Positions 15,240 to 22,182 of a stretch of 31,719 bases of DNA are shown here, piece by piece. This stretch comes from Blautia sp. AF19-10LB (lineage in GTDB: Bacteria > Bacillota > Clostridia > Lachnospirales > Lachnospiraceae): positions 1-31,719 of the forward strand of contig NZ_QTWS01000037.1 in the NCBI RefSeq assembly GCF_003461245.1. Reading direction: 5' to 3'. Below the pieces are notes generated by a model. The model worked only from the letters and a program-made list of their open reading frames with translations. It ran no database searches and was not told the DNA's origin. The translations under genes were made by a program, and so were the position numbers. Within the stretch, counting starts at the first letter, position 1. Each line of letters starts with the position of its first letter.

Positions 15240-15845
15240 TTATCCTTCGATCACTTTCCTGATTGCATCATACAGCTCATCATAAGTCTCGTATGCCGGG
15301 ATTTCCGGGTATTCGGATTTGATGGCGTCGGTGCTCTTGAAGAGGAAGCCTGCTTTGCTTGCCTGGATCATGCCGAGGTCGTTGTGGCTGTCGCCGCTGG
15401 CGATGGTGTCGTAGCCGATAGACTGCAGGGCTTTGACCGTTGTGTATTTGGATTTTTCACAGCGCATCTTGAAGTCTGTGATCTCGCCGTTGTCTGCTAC
15501 AACGAGAGAGTTGCAGAAGATAGTCGGGTAGCCGAGTTTTTTCATCAGAGGTCCTGCGAACTGAGAGAAGGTATCGCTGATGATGATCACCTGTGTCATT
15601 TCTCTGAGCTTGTCGAGGAATTCTTTTGCGCCCGGAAGCGGATCAATCTTGGAAATTGTTTCCTGAATCTCTTTCAGTCCAAGATTGTGCTCTTTCAGAA
15701 TATTGAGACGGTATTTCATTAATTTGTCGTAGTCCGGCTCATCTCTTGTTGTTCTCTTTAATTCCGGGATACCGGTTTCCTCTGCGAATGCGATCCAGAT
15801 TTCAGGTACCAGTACGCCCTCAAGGTCTAAACAAACAATTTCCAT
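15240..15845 (-). CDS. thrH: ThrH: phosphoserine phosphatase / homoserine phosphotransferase
   Basis: This 201-residue HAD-superfamily hydrolase closely resembles Pseudomonas ThrH over its whole length. It begins MEIVCLDLEGVLVPEIW, where Asp7 is the nucleophile and Glu9 takes the place of the second Asp, the ThrH signature. Further motifs are IIISDT (motif II), a lysine region CEKSK (motif III) and GDSHND (motif IV). In Pseudomonas, ThrH dephosphorylates phosphoserine and can transfer phosphate to homoserine, which helps serine and threonine synthesis; the same role is inferred here. The RBS GGAGG lies upstream of the ATG. A TATAAT (15926-15921, minus strand) about 80 nt before the start may be its -10. 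It is monocistronic. Confidence 0.88.
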   Translation of the reverse strand: MEIVCLDLEGVLVPEIWIAFAEETGIPELKRTTRDEPDYDKLMKYRLNILKEHNLGLKEIQETISKIDPLPGAKEFLDKLREMTQVIIISDTFSQFAGPLMKKLGYPTIFCNSLVVADNGEITDFKMRCEKSKYTTVKALQSIGYDTIASGDSHNDLGMIQASKAGFLFKSTDAIKSEYPEIPAYETYDELYDAIRKVIEG

Positions 15846-16019
15846 AATAATCCTCCGTTCTGAAGCGGCTTTAACGTTGTAATAAGGTGCCGCGTCTCTC
15901 TAAGTGTGTGTACAGACTTTATTATAGCCGAAAAATGTCGAAATCGCTATATATAATTTTGCAGAAAGAAAAATTAACAAAAACAATCGTTATCTGCGAA
16001 CAGTTACAAAGAATCTCTA

Positions 16020-16049
16020 TTGTATCTTCCTCAGGAATAGTGTTATGAT
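16020..16049 (+). promoter_or_regulatory. Candidate promoter of the EamA transporter gene
   Basis: TTGTAT (16020-16025), an 18-bp spacer and TATGAT (16044-16049) preceded by TGT (extended -10) are seen. The leader would be about 30 nt long and contains GAAAGG before the start codon. Confidence 0.5.
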
Positions 16050-16086
16050 AGAAACACTGGAAAAGAGAAAGGTATGGTGAAATCAT

Positions 16087-16959
16087 ATGAAACAGGAAAA
16101 TTATATAAAGGGAATGGTCATGATCATTCTGTCGGCATTTTTCTTTGCCTGCATGAATGTCAGTGTCCGGCTGGCGGGTGATCTTCCTTCCGTTCAGAAG
16201 AGCTTCTTCCGAAATCTGGTAGCGGCTTTTTTTGCGGTTATTATCCTGGCAAAAAATCATGTTGTGCCGAAGGTACAGAAAGCATACTGGGGTCCGCTGA
16301 TCATGCGATGTACATTTGGAACTCTGGGAATCCTGTGTAACTATTACGCGATCGATCATCTGCTTGTTGCAGACGCATCTATCCTGAACAAACTGTCCCC
16401 GTTCTTTGCAATTATCTTTTCATTTCTGATTCTGAAAGAAAAGATCACGCCGGTACAGGGGGCCTGCGTATTCCTGGCATTTATAGGATGCCTGTTTGTT
16501 GTGAAGCCGGGATTTCAGAATACGGCTTTGATCCCGGCACTGATCGGAGTCTGCGGGGGACTTGGCGCAGGAATCGCGTATACGATGGTCCGTGTACTTG
16601 GAACACATGGGATCAAGGGACCGATTATTGTATTTTATTTTTCTGTGTGTTCCTGCCTGTTTGTGCTTCCGTATCTGATTTTTAATTATGTCCCGATGAC
16701 AGTTACACAGCTTGGAACGCTTCTGATGGCAGGTCTGTTTGCAGCAGGAGGCCAGTTTACGATCACGGCGGCGTATAGTTATGCACCAGCGGGCAAGATA
16801 TCGATCTTTGATTACTCACAGATCATATTTGCAACACTTCTTGGATTTTTCCTTTTTGGCGAAATTCCGGACAAATACAGCTTTATAGGATATGGACTGA
16901 TCATTCTGGCATCGCTTGGAATGTTCGTATATAACATGAGAGCAGCAAAGAAAAATTAA
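16087..16959 (+). CDS. DMT-superfamily transporter (two EamA domains)
   Basis: This 290-residue inner-membrane protein has about ten hydrophobic helices in two EamA repeats (residues ~8-135 and ~148-283). It starts with GMVMIILSAFFFACMNVSVR, typical of RhaT/YdcZ-like drug/metabolite transporters. These usually export amino acids, nucleosides or other small metabolites by proton exchange; the substrate cannot be predicted. Its 3' end overlaps the left arm of a terminator hairpin. It is convergent with the aminotransferase gene. Confidence 0.88.
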   Translation: MKQENYIKGMVMIILSAFFFACMNVSVRLAGDLPSVQKSFFRNLVAAFFAVIILAKNHVVPKVQKAYWGPLIMRCTFGTLGILCNYYAIDHLLVADASILNKLSPFFAIIFSFLILKEKITPVQGACVFLAFIGCLFVVKPGFQNTALIPALIGVCGGLGAGIAYTMVRVLGTHGIKGPIIVFYFSVCSCLFVLPYLIFNYVPMTVTQLGTLLMAGLFAAGGQFTITAAYSYAPAGKISIFDYSQIIFATLLGFFLFGEIPDKYSFIGYGLIILASLGMFVYNMRAAKKN

Positions 16960-16982
16960 TTCTTTGCTGCTCCTGTTATTTT
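16940..16982 (+). terminator. Intrinsic terminator overlapping the transporter 3' end
   Basis: GAGCAGCAAAG (16940-16950) pairs with CTTTGCTGCTC (16962-16972), an 11-bp perfect stem, followed by CTGTTATTTTTAT. The left arm lies inside the last codons of the EamA gene. Confidence 0.75.
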
Positions 16983-18160
16983 TATGAGTGTTTTTCTCTG
17001 CGTAATTTCTCGATAAAGTTCTGAAGATGTGACATGGCAAGCTTCAGATTCTCGAGAGAGTAAGCGTAGGAAATACGGATGTATCCTTCGCCACATTTAC
17101 CAAATGCGGATCCCGGAATAACAGCTACGTGTTCTTCACGAAGAAGTCTTTCGGCAAATTCTTCAGAAGTCAGACCGAATTCCTTGATTGACGGGAAAAC
17201 ATAAAAAGCACCAAAAGGTTCGAAACATTCCAGTCCCATCTCGCGGAAAGCGTGCATCAGGTAACGGCGGCGGCCATTGTAAGCCTCACGCATTTCCTGT
17301 ACAGCTGATTCACCATTGCGGAGTGCTTCGATCGCTGCATACTGGCTGGTAGTCGGTGCAGACATGATTCCGAACTGGTGAAGTTTGGTCATCTGTTTGA
17401 TAAGTTCAGCAGGTCCGCATGCATATCCAAGACGCCATCCAGTCATGGCGAAAGTCTTGGAAAAACCGTTCAGAAGGAGTGTACGCTCTTTCATTCCCGG
17501 AAGGCTTGCGATGGAAACATGCGGCTCATCGTAATAAGTCAGTTCTGCATAGATCTCGTCAGATACTACGATGAGATCATTCTCGATCACAACCTGGGCG
17601 ATTTCTTCCAGTTCTTTACGTGGCATGATGGAACCGGTCGGGTTGTTCGGGAATGGCATGACCAGGATCTTGGTACGGTCAGTGATCGCTGCGCGCAGAT
17701 CATCTGCGGTCAGGCGGAATTCGTTCTCAGCTTTGAGGTCGATAAATTTCGCCACGCCGTCTGCCATGACAGCACATGGCTCGTATGCAACGAAGGATGG
17801 CTGCGGGATCAGGACTTCATCTCCAGGTTCCAGCATGGCGCGCATGGAGAGGTCGATCGCCTCACTGCCGCCTACGGTTACAAGGATTTCACTCTTGGGA
17901 TCGTAGGAAACTTTGTATTTGTTCTGTACATATTTGCTGATCTCCTGACGGAGTTCCAGGAGTCCGGCATTGGAAGTGTAGTATGTCCGGCCTTTTTCCA
18001 GGCTGTAGATACCCTCATCACGGATATGCCATGGAGTATCAAAATCAGGTTCGCCGACACCGAGAGAGATTACGTCATCCATTTCACTTACGATGTCAAA
18101 AAATTTACGTATTCCAGATGGCTGGATGGCTGCCACCTTGTCTGCTACAAGTTTTCTCAA
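16982..18160 (-). CDS. Class I/II PLP-dependent aminotransferase
   Basis: This 392-residue fold-type I aminotransferase transfers an amino group between an amino acid and a 2-oxo acid. Lys235 in GFSKTFAMTGWRLG binds PLP, Asp201 (SDEIY) contacts the pyridine nitrogen, and Asn172 lies in PFPNNPTGS. It belongs to the aspartate/aromatic (PatA/AspC-like) group; the exact amino acid is not predictable. The start is UUG at 18160, overlapping the UGA stop of the Lrp gene in TTGA, so translation is probably coupled. An Lrp partner upstream suggests control by amino acid availability. It ends next to the convergent EamA gene. Confidence 0.88.
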   Translation of the reverse strand: MRKLVADKVAAIQPSGIRKFFDIVSEMDDVISLGVGEPDFDTPWHIRDEGIYSLEKGRTYYTSNAGLLELRQEISKYVQNKYKVSYDPKSEILVTVGGSEAIDLSMRAMLEPGDEVLIPQPSFVAYEPCAVMADGVAKFIDLKAENEFRLTADDLRAAITDRTKILVMPFPNNPTGSIMPRKELEEIAQVVIENDLIVVSDEIYAELTYYDEPHVSIASLPGMKERTLLLNGFSKTFAMTGWRLGYACGPAELIKQMTKLHQFGIMSAPTTSQYAAIEALRNGESAVQEMREAYNGRRRYLMHAFREMGLECFEPFGAFYVFPSIKEFGLTSEEFAERLLREEHVAVIPGSAFGKCGEGYIRISYAYSLENLKLAMSHLQNFIEKLRREKHS

Positions 18161-18639
18161 GGTGTCACCAGCATCCTTTCGTCTTTGATTTTCTGATCGA
18201 AGATCGTACCGTGGTCTTTGTATTTCTTCAGGATGAAGTGGGTTGCGGTACTTAAGACAGAATCCAGTGTGGACAGTTTGTCTGTTACGAACTGGGAAAC
18301 TTCTTTGAGGGTTTTGCCTTCGAGAATGACCATCAGATCGTAGCCGCCTGAGATCAGATATACGGAACGGACTTCCGGATATTTGTAGATACGTTCTGCG
18401 ATGGAATCAAATCCCTGGCCACGCTGTGGTGTTACACGCACTTCAATCAGTGCAGTGACCATTTCGGAGCTGGTCTTGTCCCAGTCGATCATGGTGTGGT
18501 AGCCGCAGATGATTTTTTCTTCTTCCATCTTGCGGATCTCATTTTCGACAACATCTGGTTCTGTGCCAAGCAGAATGGCGATCTCTTTGGAATCCATTTT
18601 GCTGTTTTTTTCAAGATAACTTAATATTTGTTTTCTCAA
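18157..18639 (-). CDS. Lrp/AsnC-family transcriptional regulator
   Basis: This 160-residue protein has an N-terminal winged HTH (residues ~1-55, KQILSYLEKNSKMDSKEIAI) and a C-terminal RAM/AsnC ligand-binding domain (~65-145; RVTPQRGQGFDSIAERI and YLISGGYDLMVILEG). The start is UUG at 18639: GGAGG lies 8 nt before it, whereas an ATG nine codons upstream has that ribosome site inside its frame. Lrp-type proteins form dimers to octamers and sense amino acids. It overlaps the aminotransferase by 4 nt, so that gene and its own promoter are the likely targets. Confidence 0.88.
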   Translation of the reverse strand: MRKQILSYLEKNSKMDSKEIAILLGTEPDVVENEIRKMEEEKIICGYHTMIDWDKTSSEMVTALIEVRVTPQRGQGFDSIAERIYKYPEVRSVYLISGGYDLMVILEGKTLKEVSQFVTDKLSTLDSVLSTATHFILKKYKDHGTIFDQKIKDERMLVTP

Positions 18640-18819
18640 GATTATTTCCTCCAAAACTAAAATCACATAATCTGTTCCGGGATATTTCCGGAGATTATTT
18701 CTATCATACCACGTTCGACGGATTTTTTACAGTAAAAACGGGAAAAATACGAAGAGAGTTGAAATTGGATAAAAAAAGTAAAGTATTCAACTAAAAGTGT
18801 TTCTTTTCCAGAAAAAGGA

Positions 18820-18828
18820 TGCTATAAT
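18820..18828 (+). promoter_or_regulatory. Extended -10 promoter of the flavodiiron gene
   Basis: TGC-TATAAT (18820-18828) is a perfect -10 with the TG extension and lacks a good -35. Transcription would start near 18835, so the ATG at 18844 has no room for a ribosome site. This supports the start at 18874 behind AAGGAGG. Confidence 0.65.
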
Positions 18829-18873
18829 AGGAGAAACAATGAAATGACAAAAGTCAAGGAGGCAGAAATTACA

Positions 18874-20031
18874 ATGCAGATTACGAATGATATCTTATAT
18901 GTAGGTGTAAATGATCACCAGGTAGACCTGTTTGAAGGTCAGTATGATGTGCCGAATGGAATGGCATACAACTCTTATGTGATCAAGGATGAGAAGATCG
19001 CAGTTATGGATACTGTTGATGCAAACTTCACAAAGGAATGGCTCGATAACATCGCAGCAGTTCTGGATGGCGCGAAGCCGGATTACCTGGTAGTTCAGCA
19101 TATGGAGCCGGACCACGCAGCAAATATCGAGAACTTTATGAATACATATCCGGATACAACGATCGTGGCAAATACCAAGACTTTTGGCATGATGAAGAAC
19201 TTCTTCAGAAACCTGGATCTTGAGGGAAGAACTCTTGAAGTTGGAAATGGTGAGTCCCTGACCCTTGGCAGACATGTGCTTACTTTCGTGTTTGCTCCGA
19301 TGGTACACTGGCCGGAAGTTATGGTAACTTACGACAGTACAGACAAAGTTCTGTTTTCTGCTGACGGATTTGGTAAATTCGGCGCACTTGATGTAGAGGA
19401 AGACTGGGACTGCGAAGCACGCCGTTATTATATCGGTATCGTCGGCAAATATGGTCCGCAGGTTCAGAAGCTTCTCAAAGTGGCTGCAACTCTGGATATC
19501 CAGATCATCTGCCCTCTGCACGGACCGGTCCTGACTGAGAATCTGGGACATTATATTGAGAAATATGATATCTGGTCTTCTTATAAAGTAGAAGATGAGG
19601 GTGTTGTGATCGCATATACATCCGTTTATGGAAATACTAAGAAAGCTGTTGAAATCCTGGCTGAGAAACTGAAAGAAAAAGGCTGCCCGAAGGTTACTGT
19701 ATTTGACCTTGCCAGAGATGACATGGCAGAGGCAGTTGAGGAGGCATTCCGCTACGGTAAACTGGTTCTTGCAACCATTACCTACAATGCAGATATCTTC
19801 CCATTCATGAAGACATACATCGATCATCTGACAGAGAGAAGCTACCAGAACCGAACTATCGGTCTGATCGAGAACGGAAGCTGGGCTCCGAATGCAGCCA
19901 AAGTTATGCAGGCGAAATTCGAGAAGAGCAAGAATATCACCTGGCTGGGCAACACAGTCAAGATCATGTCTTCCTTAAGTGATGAAAATATCGAAGAACT
20001 GGACAAGATGGCAGAAGAACTCTGCAAATAA
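18874..20031 (+). CDS. Flavodiiron protein (FprA-type O2/NO reductase)
   Basis: This 385-residue cytoplasmic enzyme reduces O2 to water, or NO to N2O, and protects anaerobes. The N-terminal metallo-beta-lactamase-like domain carries all six diiron ligands: His76, Glu78, Asp80 (QHMEPDH), His145, Asp164 and His216. The C-terminal flavodoxin domain starts near residue 245, with the FMN phosphate loop YTSVYGNT (248-255). There is no rubredoxin or flavin-reductase extension (class A layout), so an external rubredoxin or similar donor is needed. The start at 18874 is chosen from the promoter position and AAGGAGG. The gene stands alone and ends with a strong terminator. Confidence 0.93.
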   Translation: MQITNDILYVGVNDHQVDLFEGQYDVPNGMAYNSYVIKDEKIAVMDTVDANFTKEWLDNIAAVLDGAKPDYLVVQHMEPDHAANIENFMNTYPDTTIVANTKTFGMMKNFFRNLDLEGRTLEVGNGESLTLGRHVLTFVFAPMVHWPEVMVTYDSTDKVLFSADGFGKFGALDVEEDWDCEARRYYIGIVGKYGPQVQKLLKVAATLDIQIICPLHGPVLTENLGHYIEKYDIWSSYKVEDEGVVIAYTSVYGNTKKAVEILAEKLKEKGCPKVTVFDLARDDMAEAVEEAFRYGKLVLATITYNADIFPFMKTYIDHLTERSYQNRTIGLIENGSWAPNAAKVMQAKFEKSKNITWLGNTVKIMSSLSDENIEELDKMAEELCK

Positions 20032-20052
20032 AAAATGCCCAGATACTAAAGA

Positions 20053-20092
20053 AGCCCCTGCGAAGTAAGGAAAACTTCGCGGGGGCTTTTTT
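20053..20092. terminator. Intrinsic terminator after the flavodiiron gene
   Basis: AGCCCCTGCGAAGT (20053-20066) pairs with ACTTCGCGGGGGCT (20074-20087), with one wobble pair and a 7-nt loop, then TTTTTT. It may also work for the convergent GH13 gene, since TTCTTTAG follows on the other strand. Confidence 0.88.
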
Positions 20093-20157
20093 AATTACTG
20101 GAGTTGCCTGAAGAAAGAAAAGATAATAAATAAACAAGCAATATTAAGGGGGTAATA

Positions 20158-21825
20158 TTAAAGCTCCAGGATCAAAACCTGATAATTGTCAAGTGTTACA
20201 GTATTTCCGCTTACAGATACTTCCGGGTAGTTGTTGAGAAGTACTTTTTTGTATGCAGATGGAAGGACTGCACTCTGTGGTTCTTTCTGGAAGTTTCCGA
20301 GAACCAGGAGAGTTTTGTCGCCTTTTCGATAATAGGACATCAGATTGTGTTGTTCCTCAAGGTAAGGGATCAGTTTACCGTAAACGATGGTTTCTTTGTA
20401 TTCTGGGTCTTTGCGCAGAGCGATCAGTGCTTTGTAGAAAGAGAATAAAGAATCCGGGTCATTTACCTGAGCTTCTACATTGATGTCTTTGTAGTTCGGG
20501 TTTACAGGAAGCCATGGAGTACCTTTGGAAAATCCTGCGTTTTCGGTGGTATCCCACTGAACCGGTGTACGGGCATTGTCACGGCTGTATCTGGAGACAC
20601 AGGCGAGAGCTTCTTTTTCGGTGCAGCCGGCGTCCAGGGCTACATGATATTCATCGATGGAACTGATATCATCCACCTGGTCAATAGAAGTGAATGTCAG
20701 GTTTTCCATACCGATCTCCTGTCCCTGATAGATGAACGGCAGTCCGCGGAGCATGAAGTACATGGCAGCCAGGAATTTCTTGCTCTGGAGAGAAAGATCT
20801 CCGTCAGGAATGTAGTGGCTGACACCGCGCGGCTCGTCGTGGTTTTCGATGATATTGGACAGATATCCGATATCGCCGATACGTTTCTGAGAGTGGAAAC
20901 AGCATTCCTTGTAATCTTCCGGTGTGATCTCTTTGTGGTCGTACCATCCGTTCGGACTTCCACCGAATACGGTCGTGGAGAAATCAAACATACTGGAAAA
21001 ATATCCGTTGCTTCCGATGAAATCAGGAAGTTCTTCTTCCTTTTCATTGAAAACCTCACCTACAGAAAAAGCATCGTGTGGTTTGAAAGTATGGTCACGC
21101 ATCTCGCCGAGGAATTCTCCGACACCGGTTGCATCCTCAAGCATATAGTGGATACTGGAAAGTCCGTCCGGGCGGTCAACCGGGTAATCTTTGAATGGAA
21201 GTTTTTTCTTGATATTGATGATCGCGTCAATACGGAATCCACTGACTCCACGGTCAAGCCACCAGTTGATGTTTTTGTAAACTTCCTCGCGTACTTCCGG
21301 GTTTTCCCAGTTAAGATCAGGCTGTTTTTTGTGGAAGACGTGGAGATACTGTTTGTCCGGATGTCCCGGGAGCGGTTCCCAGACTGAGCCTCCGAAATAA
21401 CTTCTCCAGTTGCACGGGAGTTCTCCCTCTTTGCGGTCTTCGATGTAGAAGAAGTTTCCGTATTTTCCATCCGGATCCTCACAGGCTTTTTTGAACCATT
21501 CGTGTTCATCAGAGCAGTGGTTTACAACCAGGTCCAGGATGATGTACATATCGCGTTTTTTTGCTTCGGCAAGAAGATGGTCCATATCTTCGAGAGTTCC
21601 GAATGCAGGGTTGATGTCATAGTAATCCGAAATATCATATCCCTGATCTGCAAAAGGAGATGGATAACATGGAGAGATCCAGATAATATCCACACCGAGG
21701 TCTTTGAGATAATCTAATTTCTGTATAATTCCCGGAATGTCACCGATTCCGTCATTGTTTGAATCATAAAAACTTTTTGGGTAGATCTGATAGGCTACTT
21801 TGTCCTGCCACCATTTACGTTCCAT
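20158..21825 (-). CDS. GH13 alpha-glucosidase (MalL / oligo-1,6-glucosidase family)
   Basis: This 555-residue intracellular glycosidase (no signal peptide) releases glucose from short alpha-glucosides. The catalytic (beta/alpha)8 barrel starts at once with WWQDKVAYQIYPKSF. Conserved regions are DLVVNH (98-103), GFRIDAI with nucleophile Asp200, acid-base Glu257 (FSVGEVF), and His329-Asp330 in NHDEPRG. A C-terminal beta domain spans ~490-555. The length is usual. Ala201 after the nucleophile, where strict alpha-1,6 enzymes have Val, hints at alpha-1,4 activity. The RBS AAGGAGG precedes the ATG. A TATAAT lies about 30 nt upstream, next to an inverted repeat that may be an operator. No sugar transporter is adjacent. 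Confidence 0.92.
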   Translation of the reverse strand: MERKWWQDKVAYQIYPKSFYDSNNDGIGDIPGIIQKLDYLKDLGVDIIWISPCYPSPFADQGYDISDYYDINPAFGTLEDMDHLLAEAKKRDMYIILDLVVNHCSDEHEWFKKACEDPDGKYGNFFYIEDRKEGELPCNWRSYFGGSVWEPLPGHPDKQYLHVFHKKQPDLNWENPEVREEVYKNINWWLDRGVSGFRIDAIINIKKKLPFKDYPVDRPDGLSSIHYMLEDATGVGEFLGEMRDHTFKPHDAFSVGEVFNEKEEELPDFIGSNGYFSSMFDFSTTVFGGSPNGWYDHKEITPEDYKECCFHSQKRIGDIGYLSNIIENHDEPRGVSHYIPDGDLSLQSKKFLAAMYFMLRGLPFIYQGQEIGMENLTFTSIDQVDDISSIDEYHVALDAGCTEKEALACVSRYSRDNARTPVQWDTTENAGFSKGTPWLPVNPNYKDINVEAQVNDPDSLFSFYKALIALRKDPEYKETIVYGKLIPYLEEQHNLMSYYRKGDKTLLVLGNFQKEPQSAVLPSAYKKVLLNNYPEVSVSGNTVTLDNYQVLILEL

Positions 21826-21861
21826 AAGAAATTCCTCCTTAAATTCTGTACTTTATTATAA

Positions 21862-21898
21862 TGGTCAGAATGAAAAAAATCTTATGAGAATCTGACCA
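21862..21898. promoter_or_regulatory. Inverted repeat near the GH13 promoter
   Basis: TGGTCAGA (21862-21869) and TCTGACCA (21891-21898) are perfect 8-bp arms about 29 bp apart centre to centre. On the minus strand the TATAAT -10 of the alpha-glucosidase gene (21861-21856 region) abuts the first arm. An operator for a dimeric regulator is possible; the regulator is not in the window. Confidence 0.4.
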
Positions 21899-21991
21899 AA
21901 AACTACGATATTTTGACTTTTTACAGAATAACTATTGACAAATATTCTCATTTAGCATACGGTTAGTTCATACGTACTGAGAAAAAGTATC

Positions 21992-22133
21992 ATTACTGTT
22001 CGCTTCGCTCACAGTAATTTGGTCAAAATGCATTCCAAATCACCTTCGGTGATGGCATTTTGCCCCGTATGTCTCGGGATTTTGCCATATTCATGGCAAA
22101 ACACCTCGCAGGATATTTCCTGTGAACAGTAAT
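21992..22133. repeat. 142-bp stacked-hairpin element with terminal inverted repeats
   Basis: The outer ends are ATTACTGTTC (21992-22001) and GAACAGTAAT (22124-22133). Inside are consecutive hairpins: ATTACTGT/ACAGTAAT (21992-22018); CAAAATGC/GCATTTTG (22024-22062) enclosing ATCACC/GGTGAT; TTTTGCCAT/ATGGCAAAA (22080-22101); and CAGGA/TCCTG (22109-22122). Nothing coding is seen. The build resembles a palindromic interspersed repeat or MITE, or a structured leader RNA for feoAB, whose start is 50 bp away. Only one copy is in this window, so its repetitive nature is inferred. Confidence 0.55.
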
Positions 22134-22182
22134 AAATATCAATAAAAACTAAAGAACAGAGGAAAGAAGAGGAAAGCAGATT

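Noticed and set aside
17378..18196. Long plus-strand open frame (272 codons) opposite the aminotransferase
   Set aside because: The minus strand encodes a clearly conserved PLP enzyme with all motifs. The opposite frame has no recognisable domain and no ribosome site.
18895..19827. 310-codon minus-strand frame opposite the flavodiiron gene
   Set aside because: The plus strand carries all six diiron ligands. The antisense frame is rich in Cys/His/Ile from reverse-complemented codons and has no family resemblance.
20644..21387. 247-codon plus-strand frame opposite the GH13 gene
   Set aside because: Shadow of a well-conserved glycosidase; no start signals and no known motif.
21826..22182. Riboswitch upstream of feoAB
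   Set aside because: The hairpins are stacked local palindromes bounded by inverted repeats. I see no match to a known metal or cofactor riboswitch core.
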